Notes: a model not told the origin generated them from the letters alone. A DNA stretch of 64,000 nucleotides from Budorcas taxicolor (GCF_023091745.1 NC_068922.1:11116001-11180000); one strand, 5' to 3'; counted from the stretch's first letter, positions 45,801-54,110 are shown. Numbers and translations are program-made.

Positions 45801-48800
45801 TGCTGCAATCCATGGGGCTGCAGTCAGACACAGCGAAGTGACTCAGCAACAAGTGCTTCGAGTGGGGGCTGGAGTGGTGGGGCGTTTTTCTCAGTGTTCC
45901 TGCTCCACCCTCATCTTGAGTCCTTTTCTGTTTATCTAAACCGCAGAGGTTATCTCTCCACACTCCTGCCCACCCCGCCCTGGGCAGTTGCTGGCTGCGC
46001 TTGTGACTTGGCGTTTGCTTGCCTGGATGGGATGGGGTCGGGGAAGCTGCCTCTTGTCCTGGTCCAGCCTCAGTCTTAGGCAGGCTCGCTGTGCCTGGCG
46101 CCCAGGCTTGCAGCTTTCAGCCGTCTTGCCTTTTCCTTTCGTGGCAGCCAACCGCTCCCTCCTTATCTTTAACAGGGTTTGTACATGTAAAAGCTCCCCC
46201 TACCCCCCCAGCAACAGCAGTAGTGGGCCTCCAGTGGTGTTGGTATAGGATCTGTACCCAGGACCAAGTATGCGTGGGGTTATTTAGGGACTTGACATTC
46301 TGTTCCATCGATATATTTGTCTACTCGTTCATCTAGACATCCAATACCTTGCTGTCTTGATTATCGTAGCTTTATTGTTGAAGTCAGGTAGTGTAAATCC
46401 TCTGACTTTGTTAATCATTTTCAAAGTTGACTTTGGTCCTTTCCTGGGTTATCGAATCAGTATATCAATTTCTAACTGGAAAAAAAAAAAAAGCCTGCTG
46501 AAAGTTTGATTGGAATTGCATTAAATTTATAGATCAAGTTGGTGAAGAACTGACATCTTAATAGTACTGAAGCTTCTCAATACCCATAAACACAGTCTTT
46601 CTTGATTTAGTTAAGTCTTCAGTAATTTATCTCCGAAGTGTTTTCTAGTTTTCAGTGTATTGATTTTGTACATCTTTTGTCAATGTATCCCTACGTACTT
46701 CATATTTTTACAACACAAATGACATTATGTTTATTTCAGTTTTTCATGGTTGCTAGTGTTTTGTATATTGATGTTTGTGAATTGATTGTATACTCTGCAA
46801 CTCTGCTCTCATTCCATTAGCATTTTTGTAGATTCCATGGGATTTTCTATGCAGGTGGTTCCATAGGAATTTCATGATTCCATTTCATTTACTGTGTTGT
46901 CTTGCTAAATGTAACGCTTTGTTGTATTATTGCAATGTTTGCTTTCAGATCTGTAGTATATGTCTTTACCTCATCACAGCTCACCCACAGGTGAAATCAT
47001 ACTACTTCACATGTGTAGTATAAGAACCTTGAACAATATACTTTCATTTCTCTCCATCCAGCCTTCTGCTATTCTGTCAAATGTTTTGCTTCTCCTTATA
47101 AACACCACAATACATTATTATTATTTTTAAACAGCTGATTACATATTTTATTGGCTATGGATTTTAATAGATGTTTTCTATATATTATTATCATTTCTGG
47201 GTGTTTTGTTTCCAGCAGAATTTTTCAGAATGTCTACTCCGTCATTTTACTGAAAAAGGAAGTCTACTTTCCACTGTGAACAGTGTGTGTGTGTGTGCGT
47301 GCATGCTTAGCCTCTCAGTTGTGTCAAACGCTTTGTAACCCCATGGACTGTAGCCCGCCAGGCTCCTGTGTCCATGGGATTTCCCAGGCAAGAATACTGG
47401 TTGCCATTCCCATCTCCAGGGGATCTTCCCAACCCAGGGATCGAAACTGTGTCTCCCACATTGCAGGCAGATTCTTTACCACTGAGCCACCTGTGCAGCC
47501 AATCAACCACATATAGGTCAGTAACTCACTTTACAAAGCTAGACTCTCACAAGTGCAACGGAGGTAACACATTTGATTGTGTCAATAATCTTCATCTCAG
47601 AGGCCTTAGTCACACCTTTTGAAACTTCAATTATAATTTCTCTTCTCATAACACTGTTCTCTAGATAGTCAGGGAAGCAAATCTCACCTTGTTTACAACA
47701 CTGTAAGCTCCTGAATACAGTTCTCCGGTACTCTTATTACAGGAGCTAACCCCAGTATGTGATGGGTGTTTTCTGAAGTTAGTTTTTAGCTTATGAATCT
47801 ATAGAATGGAATGGATGAAGTAATGGAAATGGGAGAAGATGTAAGATGCTTGGATTTTCAAAACTCTTAAGTAGGCAAAAAATATACATAACAAGTCCTA
47901 ACGATTGTTTAAATGAAGTCACCAAAATATTTGTGTAGGGCCACACCTCTTTCTACTTCCCAGAACCTGTGAATCAGACTTTTTTCTATCATGAGTAAGT
48001 AACCCTGGCCTACTCTCGAATCCAGAGTTGAAGAGTAGCAGGCTCCTCCCCTTCTGTAAGAAAAGTCAGAATCCATTTCAGTATTTTCTGCCTGTTATTC
48101 TGCTGTTCAAACACCTATAGCACGCTGACTGTGGTGGGATACCAAGACGCACAGGATACGGTCTCTGCCCTCATGCTCGTTGTGACACTGATGTAGCCAG
48201 TGCATAGAAGCCTCTCTGCGTCTTCAATAATCCATTTTCCCTCCTTATTCTGGCTGACGCACCAGCCAAGCCAGCACACATTTCCCTCTTGGCACTCGGT
48301 GTAAGTACCCACTACACCCAGGTTATGCCTTTAACTTGTCAGCTCTCTTCTCTCTCAGGCTCGTTAACTGAGCCTCCCAGTCTACCTTTTGCGTGGTAGG
48401 TAGACTCATCATCATTCAACGACTTAAATTATGACTTCTGAAAGCTTGGGAGACTTGAGTGGCTGTAGGCTGAAGGATGAACAAAAGTGAAAGAATGAAA
48501 TACATTCTATACTCGAAGGACTCAGGAGTAAATCTGAGCCCTCCCCCCACCCCCCCCCTCGCCTTACCAACACTGCCTTGGTTCAGGGTTTCATCATCGC
48601 TTACTGGAACTATTGCAAAAGTCTCCAGCTTAGCTTCCTGCCTCCAGAATCTCTTGCCTACAGTTTATTCTCCACATTATTGACAAGAGTAACCCTTACA
48701 CCACGTGCATGCATGCTAAGTCGCTTTAGTCATGCCCAACTCTTTGTGACCCTGTGGACTTGTAGCCCACCAGGCTCCTCTCTCCATGGGATTTCCCAGG

Positions 48801-51800
48801 CAAGAATGCTGGATTGGGTTGCTATATTCTCTTCCAGGGGATCTTCCTGACCCAAGGATTAAACCTGGGTCTCCCACATTGCAGGCGGATTCTTTACCAT
48901 CTGAGCCACTAGAGAAGTCCAACTCTTTCACCATACAGCTCCAGTAATATCCCCCTGGACCCAGCCCTTAATTACCTTCCCACTATGCAGGAGAAAATCA
49001 TCCTTCCAAGTAGCAACATTCAAATAACATCAATCATGTTTAATAAGTAACATGGATATGACTCCAAGAGTATGTACTAGGGGACTTTATACATGTATTT
49101 ACTTAGTTATGTGCTATTGGGTAAAATCAGTTTGGTAGAAGTGACCTAGCCCAATACAAGTTAGCTGGAGTGATGATTTTATTGAAAAAGAATATCCTCA
49201 AGTGTTTCTGCCATTTAGAAAAGACTTTGAGGGCTTTCCCCTTGCCTTATTTGTTCTATATAGCTAATTTTCATCCAACTTGTTTTACTCTATGCTGTTT
49301 AGAATATCAGAGATTTTGAAACAACCTGAATATCCATCCTTTGGCAGGTAACAGAAGCCTACCAACAACTCTAACAATAAGGAATTATTTAAAGAAGTCA
49401 TAAAGGATTATAAAATATACGTATATAGTGCAGTTATATGCAGTGACTTTATAGAGCCCGATTTTGAGCAATCTGCAAAATGTATAAAGCCACAAAAACA
49501 TTGCGAAACAAGATTGGTTATAATTAATTAAAGATGAACTAGAAAACAACTCCAAAATTCTAGCTCTTTTTTGCGTTACTTCCTGTGTAGTTTTATTTTT
49601 TCCTTTCATTACAAAAGCAATGCAAATTACATCAGAAAGACAAGAAAAGGCAGACAACTACACAGACACAGACGCATACACACACAACCTATCGTCTCTC
49701 GACTCTAGATGTTTATAAAGGCTGAATCATACAATGCGTACTGTTTGAAAGCAACCCTATTATATTTATGCAGTCCTCCACTGTTGGGCATTCAGGCTGA
49801 TTTCAACAAATCCATATTTTCTACATTTAAGTTTGTATCACTTTTTTTGCCATCAGTAGCAGCACAAAGCAAAAATGAGATAAAAATGGTTTGATAAAAG
49901 TTTTAGCAAAACTCCCCCAGATGTCTGAACAATGGCTTATTAATTTAAAAAATGTTTAAAGACATAAGTTGTACAACCACCCTTAGGCACACCAGCACCC
50001 TGCATAACAAAAGCCAAGCTGGTGAGCAGGGATATTCACCTTCAAACAAATCATCGTCATCTCCAGCTGCTTTGGGCAAATCACCTGAAGCCTCACAGGT
50101 TACGAGGGTCTTTAAAAAGCTGCCTGGCCAAGATGATGCGTTCCCCTCCAGATCAGGCCTCCTGAATCAGAACAGATGACAGCAACTCGCTTTGTCTATT
50201 GGCACTGAAAACTAGCGGGAACAGATCTGAAGCTATCATTTACCCAGCTAGTTGTAAGGAAGGAGCTCTGTACCCGACCAGGATCACACTGCCAAGTAGC
50301 AAATCTAATCATCTGTGTCCACTTCCCTTCTCTGTTCACTTAAAAACATCAGGTACTCTTTGTTCTCTCAGCTATTCATCCATTTCTACACCAGTAGAAC
50401 ACGTCCTGGCGGCTACCCAGGTGGCATTAGTGGTAAAGAGCCCGCCTGCCAATTCAGACCTGGGTTCGATCCCTGGAGGAGGGCATGGCTGTCCACTCCA
50501 GTATTCTTGCCTGGAAAATCCCACGGACAGAGCAGCCTGGCATGCTTCATTCCGAGGAGTCGCAAAGAGTCGAACACAACTGAAGCTCTTAGCATGCACA
50601 CTGTCCTGATTACTGCAACTTTATAAGTCTTAAACTCAGAAGTGCTGATCCTCCCGCTGAGTTGTCTTTCAAAGCTGTTTGATTGTACTAGGTCTTTTCC
50701 CATCTCAATTTTGCGACCAGCCTATCATTTTGTGTAAGAAAGCCTGCTGGAAGCTTTATCTGGGGAGAACTGATACCTTAGCAGTACTGACTTGTCCAGT
50801 CCATGAACATGGCGCACCCCCATCTGTTCAGATCTTCTCTAACTTCTCTCAGCTTTGTGGGTTTTGGTGTACAGTGTTTCTCATTTTCTTTTTTTTTTTT
50901 GGTCAGAGTTATCCCTAACTTTCTGATGCTACTGCAAATGATATTGTTATTTAAAAAATCCAGTTTCCAATTACTCATTGCTAATGTATAGAGATATAAT
51001 TGATTTTCATGTAGTGATGTTTTGTCTACAGCAACCAATATTTACAAACAGCTGATGCTGAATACAGGTGTAAGAGCAATTCAGCAGAGATCATCTTCTC
51101 AACAAATGGTGCTGGAAAAAGTGGATAGGCACATTTGCTTGGAAGACCAAACAAATACAAAATTTTCAACCCATATTTCACATTATATGAAAAATTAATT
51201 CAAAATGAATCACAGACATCAATAAAAGCTAAACTATAAAACTTCTAGAAGTAAACATAGAAGAAAACCTTTGTAACCTTGACTTAAGCAAATATTTCTT
51301 AGATATGGCACTAAAAGCACAATACAAAAGAACAAATTAATAAGCTGAACTTCATCAAAATTAAAAATGTCTTCTCTTCATCAAACACTGTTATGAAAAT
51401 GAAGAGAGACGTCACAGACTCTGAAAATTTTTTTTTGCAAATCATATATCCAATAAAGGACTTATACCCAGAAAATATAAAGAACTCTCAAAACTCAATA
51501 ATAATTCAATAACTCAGTTTTTTAAAGGGCAGAATGTTTAACTAGACACTTTACCAAAAGAAGACAGATTGATGGCAAAGAAGCACAAGAAGGGATGCTC
51601 AATATCATTAATTATTAGGAAAATGCAAATTAAAACTATGAAAGACAACTACACACCTACTAGAATGGGAATGATTAAAGAGAAAGACTGATCACGCACA
51701 CAAAATTGTTTTCTTCTGGTAACTATGTGAGCTGATGATGAATGTGTTAATCATTTCACAATATATACACATATCAAATCATCACTTTGTACACCTTGTG

Positions 51801-54110
51801 TGTGTGGTCAGTTGCTCAGTTGTTCTGATTCTGTGACTTCATGCCCTGTAGCCCACCAGGCTCCTCTCTGTCCATGGGATTCTCCAGGCAAGAATTCTGG
51901 AGTGGGTAGCCATGTCCTCCTCCAGGGGATCTTTCTGACCCAGGGATCAAACCTGTGTCTCTGGCATCGGCAGGTGGGTTGTTAATCACTGTGCCATCTG
52001 GGAAGCCCTTTGTACAGCTTACACTTGCACAATATTATTTATCAATTACATATACCTCAATAAAACTGGAAAAAAATTAAAAGTTAACAAAAAAGACTGG
52101 CCATACCAAGTGCCAACAAGGATGGAGAGGAAATGGAACTCTTGCCCACTGCTGATGGGAATGTAAATGAGTACAATTACTTTAGAAAACAGACTGGCTG
52201 TTACTTTAAACAGTAAGCATACACATGTCACGTTATCCAGCCATTTACTCCCAGCCATTTTCTCTACCCAAGTGAAGTGAAAACCTCTGTCCACACAAAA
52301 ACCTATATGGAAATGTTCATAATAGTTTTATGTCTAATAGTCAAAACCAGAAACAACCCCCAAAACGTCCAGCAACAAAACGGATGGATAAAAAACTACA
52401 ACATCCATGCATTACAACAGTTCTCAGTAATAAAGAAGAATGGATTGCTTGATATAAGTTACAAGCTGGAGAAATCTCAGGATAATTATTATAAGTGAAA
52501 GGAACACAGGACATGAGGAAGCTTCTGAGAGTGATGATTATATTTACTCTCGTGATGGTGGTGATGGTTTCCTGACTTTACGTTTACCTCTAAACTTATC
52601 AAATTGTGCAGTTTATATGTGCACTGTGTATTATCTGTCAACTGCCCCCCAAGAGAGCTGTTTAGGAAAAACTGAGAATCATCAGGAGCTAAGAGATGGA
52701 AGCCGTGCCTCTGTGAGGTCAAAGAGCTGCTGGAGCTGAAGAGCTTCAGGGAGCTTGCCTGCAGCCTGATCTGCCCTGGGAGGTACACCGCTCTGGGTTT
52801 TCCTGGGTTCTGACTAAGGCTGCATTTCACTTTCACATCGTCCAGTAGACTTGCCCCCATTGTTCTCCCCTGGGTCATGAGGGACACTGGCTAGGCAGGT
52901 GGGAGGAACTGATATCATCCACATAACTCGGATTCTCAGATATGGGGGAAAATCCAAACATAGTCTCAAGAAAAGAAAACTTCAGGAAAGCCAGAAGAGC
53001 TAGGGGATTCTCAGCAGGCTAGCCGGCCGCCACTGTGGATGGATCCTCCAATGGAGGACGGGCCGACTGACCCGACTGGATGTAAGTTATGAGGAGTGTT
53101 GCCTTAAACACACACATGTGCACAGACAGATCGCGGGATTACTCTCCTCTGGAGAGTCCATGGATGGCCTTTGGGAGCCCCTTAACCCCAAAACTGTACG
53201 CAGGTTTTGTTAAGTTTGTGCATTCCTGTGTTTTTCAGAGGAGAGGGTTTGTAGCTTTCATCAGACCCTCGCAGCTCCGTGACTGCAAAATGATTAAGGC
53301 ACGCCAACGCGGATAAACGCGGACACATCCCTGCTTTCTCCTCCCTCTTGTCCAGCTCCTGGGACGAAAACCCACCACCAGCAGGACACTCATTTGAGTC
53401 TGCCAGTGAATTGACAGCTGCGTGTCTAAAATTCCTCCTGAACACACACACACACCCAGCCATCCTTCCACTTCATTTTTCCTGGTTGGTCTGGGAGCGC
53501 GCCTTCCGGACTGCGGCCCGCACCCCCGCGCGCCCTCAGGGTTTCCGAACGCTGAGACTTCCCAGCTGTTGCCGGGCCCCCCAGGTGTGCAACCTGCCTG
53601 CCGTTTTCTCTCCTCTGGGACGCACGCGGTCCGCACCGCGTCGTACCGCCGCCCACCCGTATAAGCTGCTTTGGTCGAGGGGAGGGACCCCCCGCGAGGA
53701 CTGCCGGCTGTTGAGCGCTCTCCCTGCTTTCCTCGCCCGGCTCACGCATTTCTCGAAATCGCGGAAAAGCTCCCAAGTGGAGCTCGTGCGGCACACCCTG
53801 GCTTCTTCCCTTTGCCTCGGAAATTGGGGAAAACGTAGAATGAAAAGCCCGGCGACTCGCTGCCTGCCTTGAGTGGCCAGGCGAGCGGGGCCCGCAGCCC
53901 GTGGTCCCCGCGTCCCTCCACGTGTCCCCGGCGCGCGGGGCGCACCCTCGTGCTGGGGGCCACCCGGCGCCCGGCCGCCCGCCTCCCTGTCCGCCCGCTA
54001 GCCGCGAGCGCCCTACCCGGCGTGGCCGGCGATCCGAGCAGCAGTAGCAGCAGCAGCAGCCCCAGCGCGGGGAGGGCTCCGGCCCCGCGGCCCCTGAGCG
54101 GCCCGGACAT
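18643..54110 (-). CDS. IL15RA: IL15RA, interleukin-15 receptor subunit alpha, complete coding gene
   Basis: Seven coding exons read from high to low coordinates: 54110-54017, 34457-34263, 32480-32388, 29541-29350, 28738-28706, 21003-20931 and 18826-18643. They total 864 nt, or 287 residues. The product is a type I membrane protein that binds IL-15 with high affinity through one sushi domain and presents it in trans to IL2RB/IL2RG on NK and CD8 T cells. Order: signal peptide (1-32), sushi domain (about 33-96, four Cys), Pro/Thr/Ser-rich stalk, membrane segment (about 208-225) and a tail of about 60 residues. All introns are GT-AG. Junctions 1-5 are phase 1 and the last is phase 2. The conserved string RKAGTSSLTQC and the tail EMESMES identify the gene. 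It converges on FBH1. Confidence 0.96.
18827..20930 (-). other. IL15RA: IL15RA intron 6
   Basis: Holds one Bov-tA SINE (19118-19331). An AT-rich unique stretch lies at 19740-20300. No gene is seen. Open frames at 20619-20816 and 18983-19359 are chance or SINE frames. Confidence 0.85.
19118..19331 (-). repeat. Bov-tA SINE, antisense
   Basis: Nearly complete antisense Bov-tA: 'tcactcagtcatgtccgac' through 'ctggagtgggttgccattt' to the reversed tRNA head ending 'gagccaccagggaagccc'. Lies in IL15RA intron 6, in the same orientation as the gene. Confidence 0.93.
20931..21003 (-). CDS. IL15RA: IL15RA exon 6: transmembrane segment
   Basis: This 73-nt exon encodes A-VSIPVAVVFAVCLVFLLV then RCLMS and two bases of Arg. 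It gives about 18 hydrophobic residues followed by a basic stop-transfer (R..SRR). The donor is GTGAGT at 20930. The acceptor is a tandem CAGCAG: using the upstream CAG adds one Ala codon and starts the exon at 21006. Phase 1 in, phase 2 out. It aligns with the human membrane exon only in character, not closely in sequence. Confidence 0.9.
21416..21702 (+). repeat. CHR-type tRNA-derived SINE
   Basis: Begins 'ggggcttccctggtgactc' with the tRNA-Glu-like head including GGTTCGATCC (B box). It continues into the cetartiodactyl body 'gagcctgtgctctagagcc' and 'gagaagcctgagcactgca', and ends in an A-rich 'cagccaaaaataagc'. Antisense to IL15RA. Confidence 0.9.
22060..22335 (+). repeat. Old L1 3' fragment
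   Basis: Text 'cccatacaatggagtagta' followed by a Lys/Asp-rich decayed ORF2 end and 'gaaagatgtctacaaagtc' is the diverged terminal part of an ancient L1. Confidence 0.65.
23195..23795 (+). repeat. L1 ORF2 end and 3' UTR fragment
   Basis: Starts with 'gaggtaccacctcatgcca' (end of L1 ORF2), runs through 'tatgtggaatctaacaaat', and ends in the artiodactyl 3' UTR 'tcatattgctgtaaatcaa'. Many stops; dead copy. Confidence 0.9.
24055..25372 (+). repeat. BovB (RTE) LINE, 3' portion with decayed reverse transcriptase
   Basis: About 1.3 kb of BovB. Reverse-transcriptase motif A is readable (FIDYAKAFDRVDHN, 24318 onward), and the C-terminal part (LRVP.., HLMRRVDSLEETLMLGKV) is present. The copy is dead: a TAG at 24192, a frameshift between motif A and motif C, and motif C reading YADG instead of YADD (24622-24633). 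It is 5'-truncated and inserted in IL15RA intron 5, antisense to the gene. Confidence 0.95.
25923..26098 (+). repeat. CHR-type SINE
   Basis: Starts 'gggacttccctggcagtcc', with 'gcaggttcaatcactggtc' as B box and an A-rich end near 26090-26098. Short tRNA-derived copy. Confidence 0.9.
26829..27045 (+). repeat. Bov-tA SINE
   Basis: Full-length: head 'gggcttcccagccggctca', B-box-like GTTCCGTCCC, body 'ggaaatctcctggacagag' and 'ggctattgtccatggagtc', end 'gtcagacatgacttagtaa'. In IL15RA intron 5, antisense to the gene. Confidence 0.93.
27080..27330 (+). repeat. Old LINE (L1-type) 3' fragment
   Basis: Text 'atccatataatagaacatc' then 'tttccaagacataccatta' and 'gtgcagaatagtgaaaata' is the diverged end of an ancient LINE. 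Confidence 0.6.
27886..28107. repeat. T/C-rich minisatellite, 26-35 bp units
   Basis: About seven units built from a 26-bp core (TTGCATTTCTCCCTGCTTCT then GTTTCC), several carrying an extra 9-bp TTGCATTTC. Units vary at two or three fixed positions (CATTCC/CATTTC, GCGTC/GCTTC). No stop codon occurs in several frames, so long repetitive open frames appear on both strands; these are not genes. Lies 600 bp from exon 5 of IL15RA. Confidence 0.95.
28706..28738 (-). CDS. IL15RA: IL15RA exon 5: 33-nt micro-exon
   Basis: Encodes G-AYQHNPSVVT and one base of the next codon. The acceptor is CTTCCCTGCAG and the donor GTGAGT at 28705. Phase 1-1. Its length equals the human exon coding VYPQGHSDTT, although the sequence is diverged. 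It lies directly before the membrane exon. It is too short to show as an open frame and was found from splice signals and phase. Confidence 0.85.
28739..29349 (-). other. IL15RA: IL15RA intron 4
   Basis: A 611-nt intron. It includes a 42-bp tandem duplication (28974-29057) and otherwise unique sequence. The plus-strand frame at 28967-29521 is a chance frame antisense to the gene. Confidence 0.85.
28974..29057. repeat. 42-bp direct tandem duplication
   Basis: Two 42-bp copies (28974-29015, 29016-29057) starting TATCCCTCCACCGTGA and differing at two positions. It lies in IL15RA intron 4 between exons 4 and 5. Confidence 0.92.
29350..29541 (-). CDS. IL15RA: IL15RA exon 4: Pro/Thr-rich stalk
   Basis: This 192-nt phase 1-1 exon has acceptor CCCCTGCAG and donor GTTAGT at 29349. 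It encodes E-PDLTSKSDTKVATRPATG followed by residues including STGPPVGTTG, AQTAAK and ALQDMP. The STG..GTT and QTTAK-like blocks match the human stalk; the rest is diverged, as expected for a mucin-like linker. The frame continues open upstream of the acceptor, but that is intron. Confidence 0.93.
29868..30222 (+). repeat. CHR-type SINE with internal 36-bp amplification
   Basis: tRNA-derived head with B box GGTTCGATCC, then a body in which a 36-bp unit (CCTCAACCGCTGAGCCCGTG then CTCC.GAGCCCACCGG) occurs at 29984, 30020 and, partial, 30056. Ends in an A-rich tail near 30222. The expansion makes it longer than its neighbours. Confidence 0.92.
31180..31502 (+). repeat. CHR-type SINE
   Basis: Head 'ggggcttgcctgatggctc', B-box region 'caggtttgatccccggccc', body 'cttctgaagcctgggcgcc', tail AAATAAATAAAAA. 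In IL15RA intron 3, antisense to the gene. Confidence 0.92.
32388..32480 (-). CDS. IL15RA: IL15RA exon 3: stalk segment
   Basis: This 93-nt phase 1-1 exon encodes R-DPSLSHQRPPSTAAPTG followed by LTPEPESPTPSGK. It aligns with human RDPALVHQ and PQPESLSPSGK, and is two residues shorter by my memory. The acceptor is CTCTAG and the donor GTAGGA at 32387. It is a Pro/Ser/Thr-rich, probably O-glycosylated linker. As a symmetric exon it can be skipped without a frameshift. Confidence 0.95.
32556..32600. repeat. AAT-rich microsatellite
   Basis: (AAT/ATA)n run followed by more AT-rich sequence in IL15RA intron 2, close to exon 3. Confidence 0.8.
33900..34105 (+). repeat. MIR SINE
   Basis: Text 'gtaataatagttaatattt', 'cttgatgaggaaccaagag', 'cccttgcccaaggtctcat' and 'gccaggatttgaatccaga' is the sense mammalian MIR consensus. 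It lies 160 bp downstream of IL15RA exon 2 in the gene's sense. Confidence 0.85.
34263..34457 (-). CDS. IL15RA: IL15RA exon 2: sushi (CCP) domain
   Basis: This 195-nt exon is symmetric (phase 1-1), with acceptor TTCTGTAG before GC ATC ACC and donor GTAAGT at 34262. It encodes the whole IL-15-binding sushi domain. Counting from ITC, the cysteines are at 3, 29, 45 and 63, and the central basic block FKRKAGTSSL is intact. HWTTP is conserved before the last Cys. Two N-glycosylation sequons, N18-Y-S and N48-E-T, are present; neither is in the human domain as I recall it. The exon length equals the human one. Confidence 0.97.
34858..35050 (-). repeat. CHR-type SINE, antisense
   Basis: Antisense: 'ctttggctgtgccgggtct' through 'taaccgctggaccaccagg' to 'aagtcccc'. 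In IL15RA intron 1, about 400 bp upstream of exon 2. Confidence 0.9.
36050..36240. repeat. hAT-Charlie-type DNA transposon relic
   Basis: Starts with the family's end CAGGGGTCCAAACTAGGGCC, then 'gggccaaatccagcctgcc', 'aaagttttattggcacaca' and 'cctggcccctttcaggaaa'. Ancient non-autonomous copy. Exact subfamily not assigned. Confidence 0.65.
36560..37180 (+). repeat. Ancient LINE fragments
   Basis: Text 'aatgctcaacctcagtcat', 'actcagcagttccacctct' and 'tagccagtaaattaccctg' resembles the diverged 3' part of an old L1. A 17-bp direct repeat (CGGTTACTTCAAGTGAG) lies near 36694-36727. Confidence 0.55.
38265..38392 (-). repeat. CHR-type SINE, antisense, partial
   Basis: Antisense fragment: 'agggtgcactgggtctcag', 'catctagttccccaatcaa' and 'ccttagccactggaccaca'. 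Confidence 0.85.
39756..39903 (+). repeat. CHR-type SINE
   Basis: Starts 'gggacttccccctggtggt', B box GGTTCGATCCC at about 39812, ends in an A-rich AAATAAAAAG tail. Confidence 0.92.
39990..40745 (+). repeat. Ancient LINE-like relic interrupted by a SINE
   Basis: About 40040-40434 and 40626-40745 read as one old element ('ctgtattagataatattat', 'gtgatctggtaagagtgtt', then 'gcctttgtactgtctttac'). Between them is a CHR SINE. Family not assigned with confidence. Confidence 0.55.
40433..40625 (+). repeat. CHR-type SINE with target-site duplication
   Basis: tRNA-like head with 'gacacgggtttgatccctg'. The flanking direct repeat AAATAAAATGG at 40423-40433 and 40616-40626 marks the insertion site. Confidence 0.88.
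41020..41360 (-). repeat. CHR-type SINE, antisense
   Basis: Antisense: 'tatttttggctgtgctggg', 'gctcttctctagtcgtggt', and reversed head 'gagccaccaggaaagccc'. A following partial copy (41360-41420, 'gccttagctgcagcatgtg') continues the cluster. Confidence 0.88.
42560..43600 (-). repeat. Old L1 sequence, antisense, split by a Bov-tA SINE
   Basis: Antisense L1 text flanks the SINE: 'gaccagcttatttcactta' before, and 'tgtatggatagaccacagt', 'catctgctgatggacactt' after. From about 43030 to 43600 a further old L1-like segment continues ('ttggttctggagctctgat'). No intact frame. Confidence 0.6.
42627..42815 (+). repeat. Bov-tA SINE
   Basis: Head 'cgcttccctggtggctcag', 'cccgggtttgatccctagg', body 'actccagtattcttgcctg'. 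Flanked by imperfect duplicates of TATTTCACTTA (42610 region and 42820 region), the likely target-site duplication. Confidence 0.93.
43609..44917 (+). mobile_element. Mariner (Tc1/mariner) DNA transposon, dead transposase
   Basis: About 1.3 kb, the usual mariner length. The right terminal repeat is clear (44898-44917, GAACTTTTTGGCCAACCC) and the left end is degraded (GCTGGCAAAAGGCTCC). Transposase remnants: TGDET around the first catalytic Asp (44252), INSNKYCSQLDQLKAAL, HQHNARSR at 44520 where the family has HQDNAR, and YTPDTAPLDVHLF at the third. Several stops and an A-run break the frame. SETMAR-like in its mariner part. Lies in IL15RA intron 1, antisense to the gene. Confidence 0.93.
44985..45145 (+). 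repeat. BovA SINE body
   Basis: Begins 'gatccctgggtcgggaaga' without the tRNA head and ends 'ggacacgactgagcaactt'. Sits 70 bp after the mariner. Confidence 0.88.
45412..45725 (-). repeat. CHR-type SINE, antisense
   Basis: T-rich start, 'ctctaggtgctgtgtgcgg', 'gcatggctccaggcacaca', and reversed tRNA head 'accactgtgccaccagaaa' ending AGCCC. Confidence 0.88.
45745..45855 (+). repeat. BovB 3'-end fragment
   Basis: Text 'gtgaactctgggagataac' and 'cctggcgtgctgcaatcca' matches the last 110 bp of BovB, as seen at 14400-14517 and 62820-62935. Confidence 0.85.
46280..47275 (-). repeat. L1 ORF2 fragment, antisense
   Basis: Antisense L1 ORF2 text: 'ttctgttccatcgatatat', 'ccttgctgtcttgattatc', 'ttgcattaaatttatagat' and 'tttgcttctccttataaac'. 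Old and full of stops. Confidence 0.8.
47292..47505 (-). repeat. Bov-tA SINE, antisense
   Basis: Complete antisense copy: 'ctcagttgtgtcaaacgct', 'ggatttcccaggcaagaat', ending 'taccactgagccacctgtg'. A short GT run (47284-47298) precedes it. Confidence 0.93.
48705..48925 (-). repeat. Bov-tA SINE, antisense
   Basis: Antisense copy: 'gcatgctaagtcgctttag', 'gtagcccaccaggctcctc', reversed head ending 'gagccactagagaagtcc'. Confidence 0.93.
49300..49640 (+). repeat. Probable old LINE fragment
   Basis: Text 'gaaacaacctgaatatcca', 'aataaggaattatttaaag' and the AT-rich continuation resembles the diverged 3' part of an ancient L1. Weak call. Confidence 0.45.
50405..50605 (+). repeat. Bov-tA SINE
   Basis: Head 'ggcggctacccaggtggca', B box GGTTCGATCCC at about 50463, body 'gtccactccagtattcttg', end 'gtcgaacacaactgaagct'. 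Confidence 0.93.
50606..51050 (-). repeat. L1 ORF2 fragment, antisense
   Basis: Antisense text 'actgcaactttataagtct', 'agcctgctggaagctttat' and 'gtccagtccatgaacatgg' parallels the L1 at 46280-47275 and is a second copy of the same region. Confidence 0.75.
51080..52630 (+). repeat. L1 ORF2 3' portion, interrupted by a Bov-tA SINE
   Basis: Sense L1 text: 'caacaaatggtgctggaaa', 'aaactataaaacttctaga', 'aagaactctcaaaactcaa' before the SINE, and 'gccaacaaggatggagagg', 'cactgctgatgggaatgta' after it. Many stops. Confidence 0.88.
51797..52008 (-). repeat. Bov-tA SINE inside the L1, with target-site duplication
   Basis: Antisense Bov-tA from 'gtgtggtcagttgctcagt' to the reversed head 'gtgccatctgggaagccc'. 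Flanked by CTTTGTACACCTT on the left and CTTTGTACAGCTT on the right. Confidence 0.93.
53442..53457. repeat. AC dinucleotide microsatellite
   Basis: (AC)7-type run near the start of the CpG-rich promoter region of IL15RA, downstream of exon 1 in intron 1. Confidence 0.8.
54017..54110 (-). CDS. IL15RA: IL15RA exon 1: start codon and signal peptide
   Basis: ATG is at 54110-54108 with G at -3. The exon encodes MSGPLRGRGAGALPALG followed by eight leucines, then GSPATP and one base of Gly. The donor is GTAGGG at 54016. Joined to GC ATC ACC of exon 2, it gives G-I-T-C, the same junction as the human receptor. The leucine core comes from a CTG-rich tract (about 54035-54058). This is the first ATG in frame with the sushi exon and it lies in the CpG island. 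Confidence 0.93.

Larger units (their letters stand above)
34458..54016 (-). other. IL15RA: IL15RA intron 1 (about 19.6 kb), repeat-rich
   Basis: Runs from donor GTAGGG at 54016 to acceptor CTTCTGTAG at 34458. It holds nested SINEs, L1 fragments, a mariner and a hAT relic, each listed separately. Unique stretches include 35050-36040, 37180-38260, 38400-39750, 41700-42550, 47520-48700, 52640-53080 and 53080-53480. I see no further exon in these. The long frames in them lack recognisable products. Confidence 0.8.

Noticed and set aside
53348..53872. A 174-residue plus-strand open frame beside the IL15RA promoter
   Set aside because: Low-complexity GC-driven frame with no recognisable domain and no splice or start context. 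A divergent transcript is possible, but coding is unsupported.
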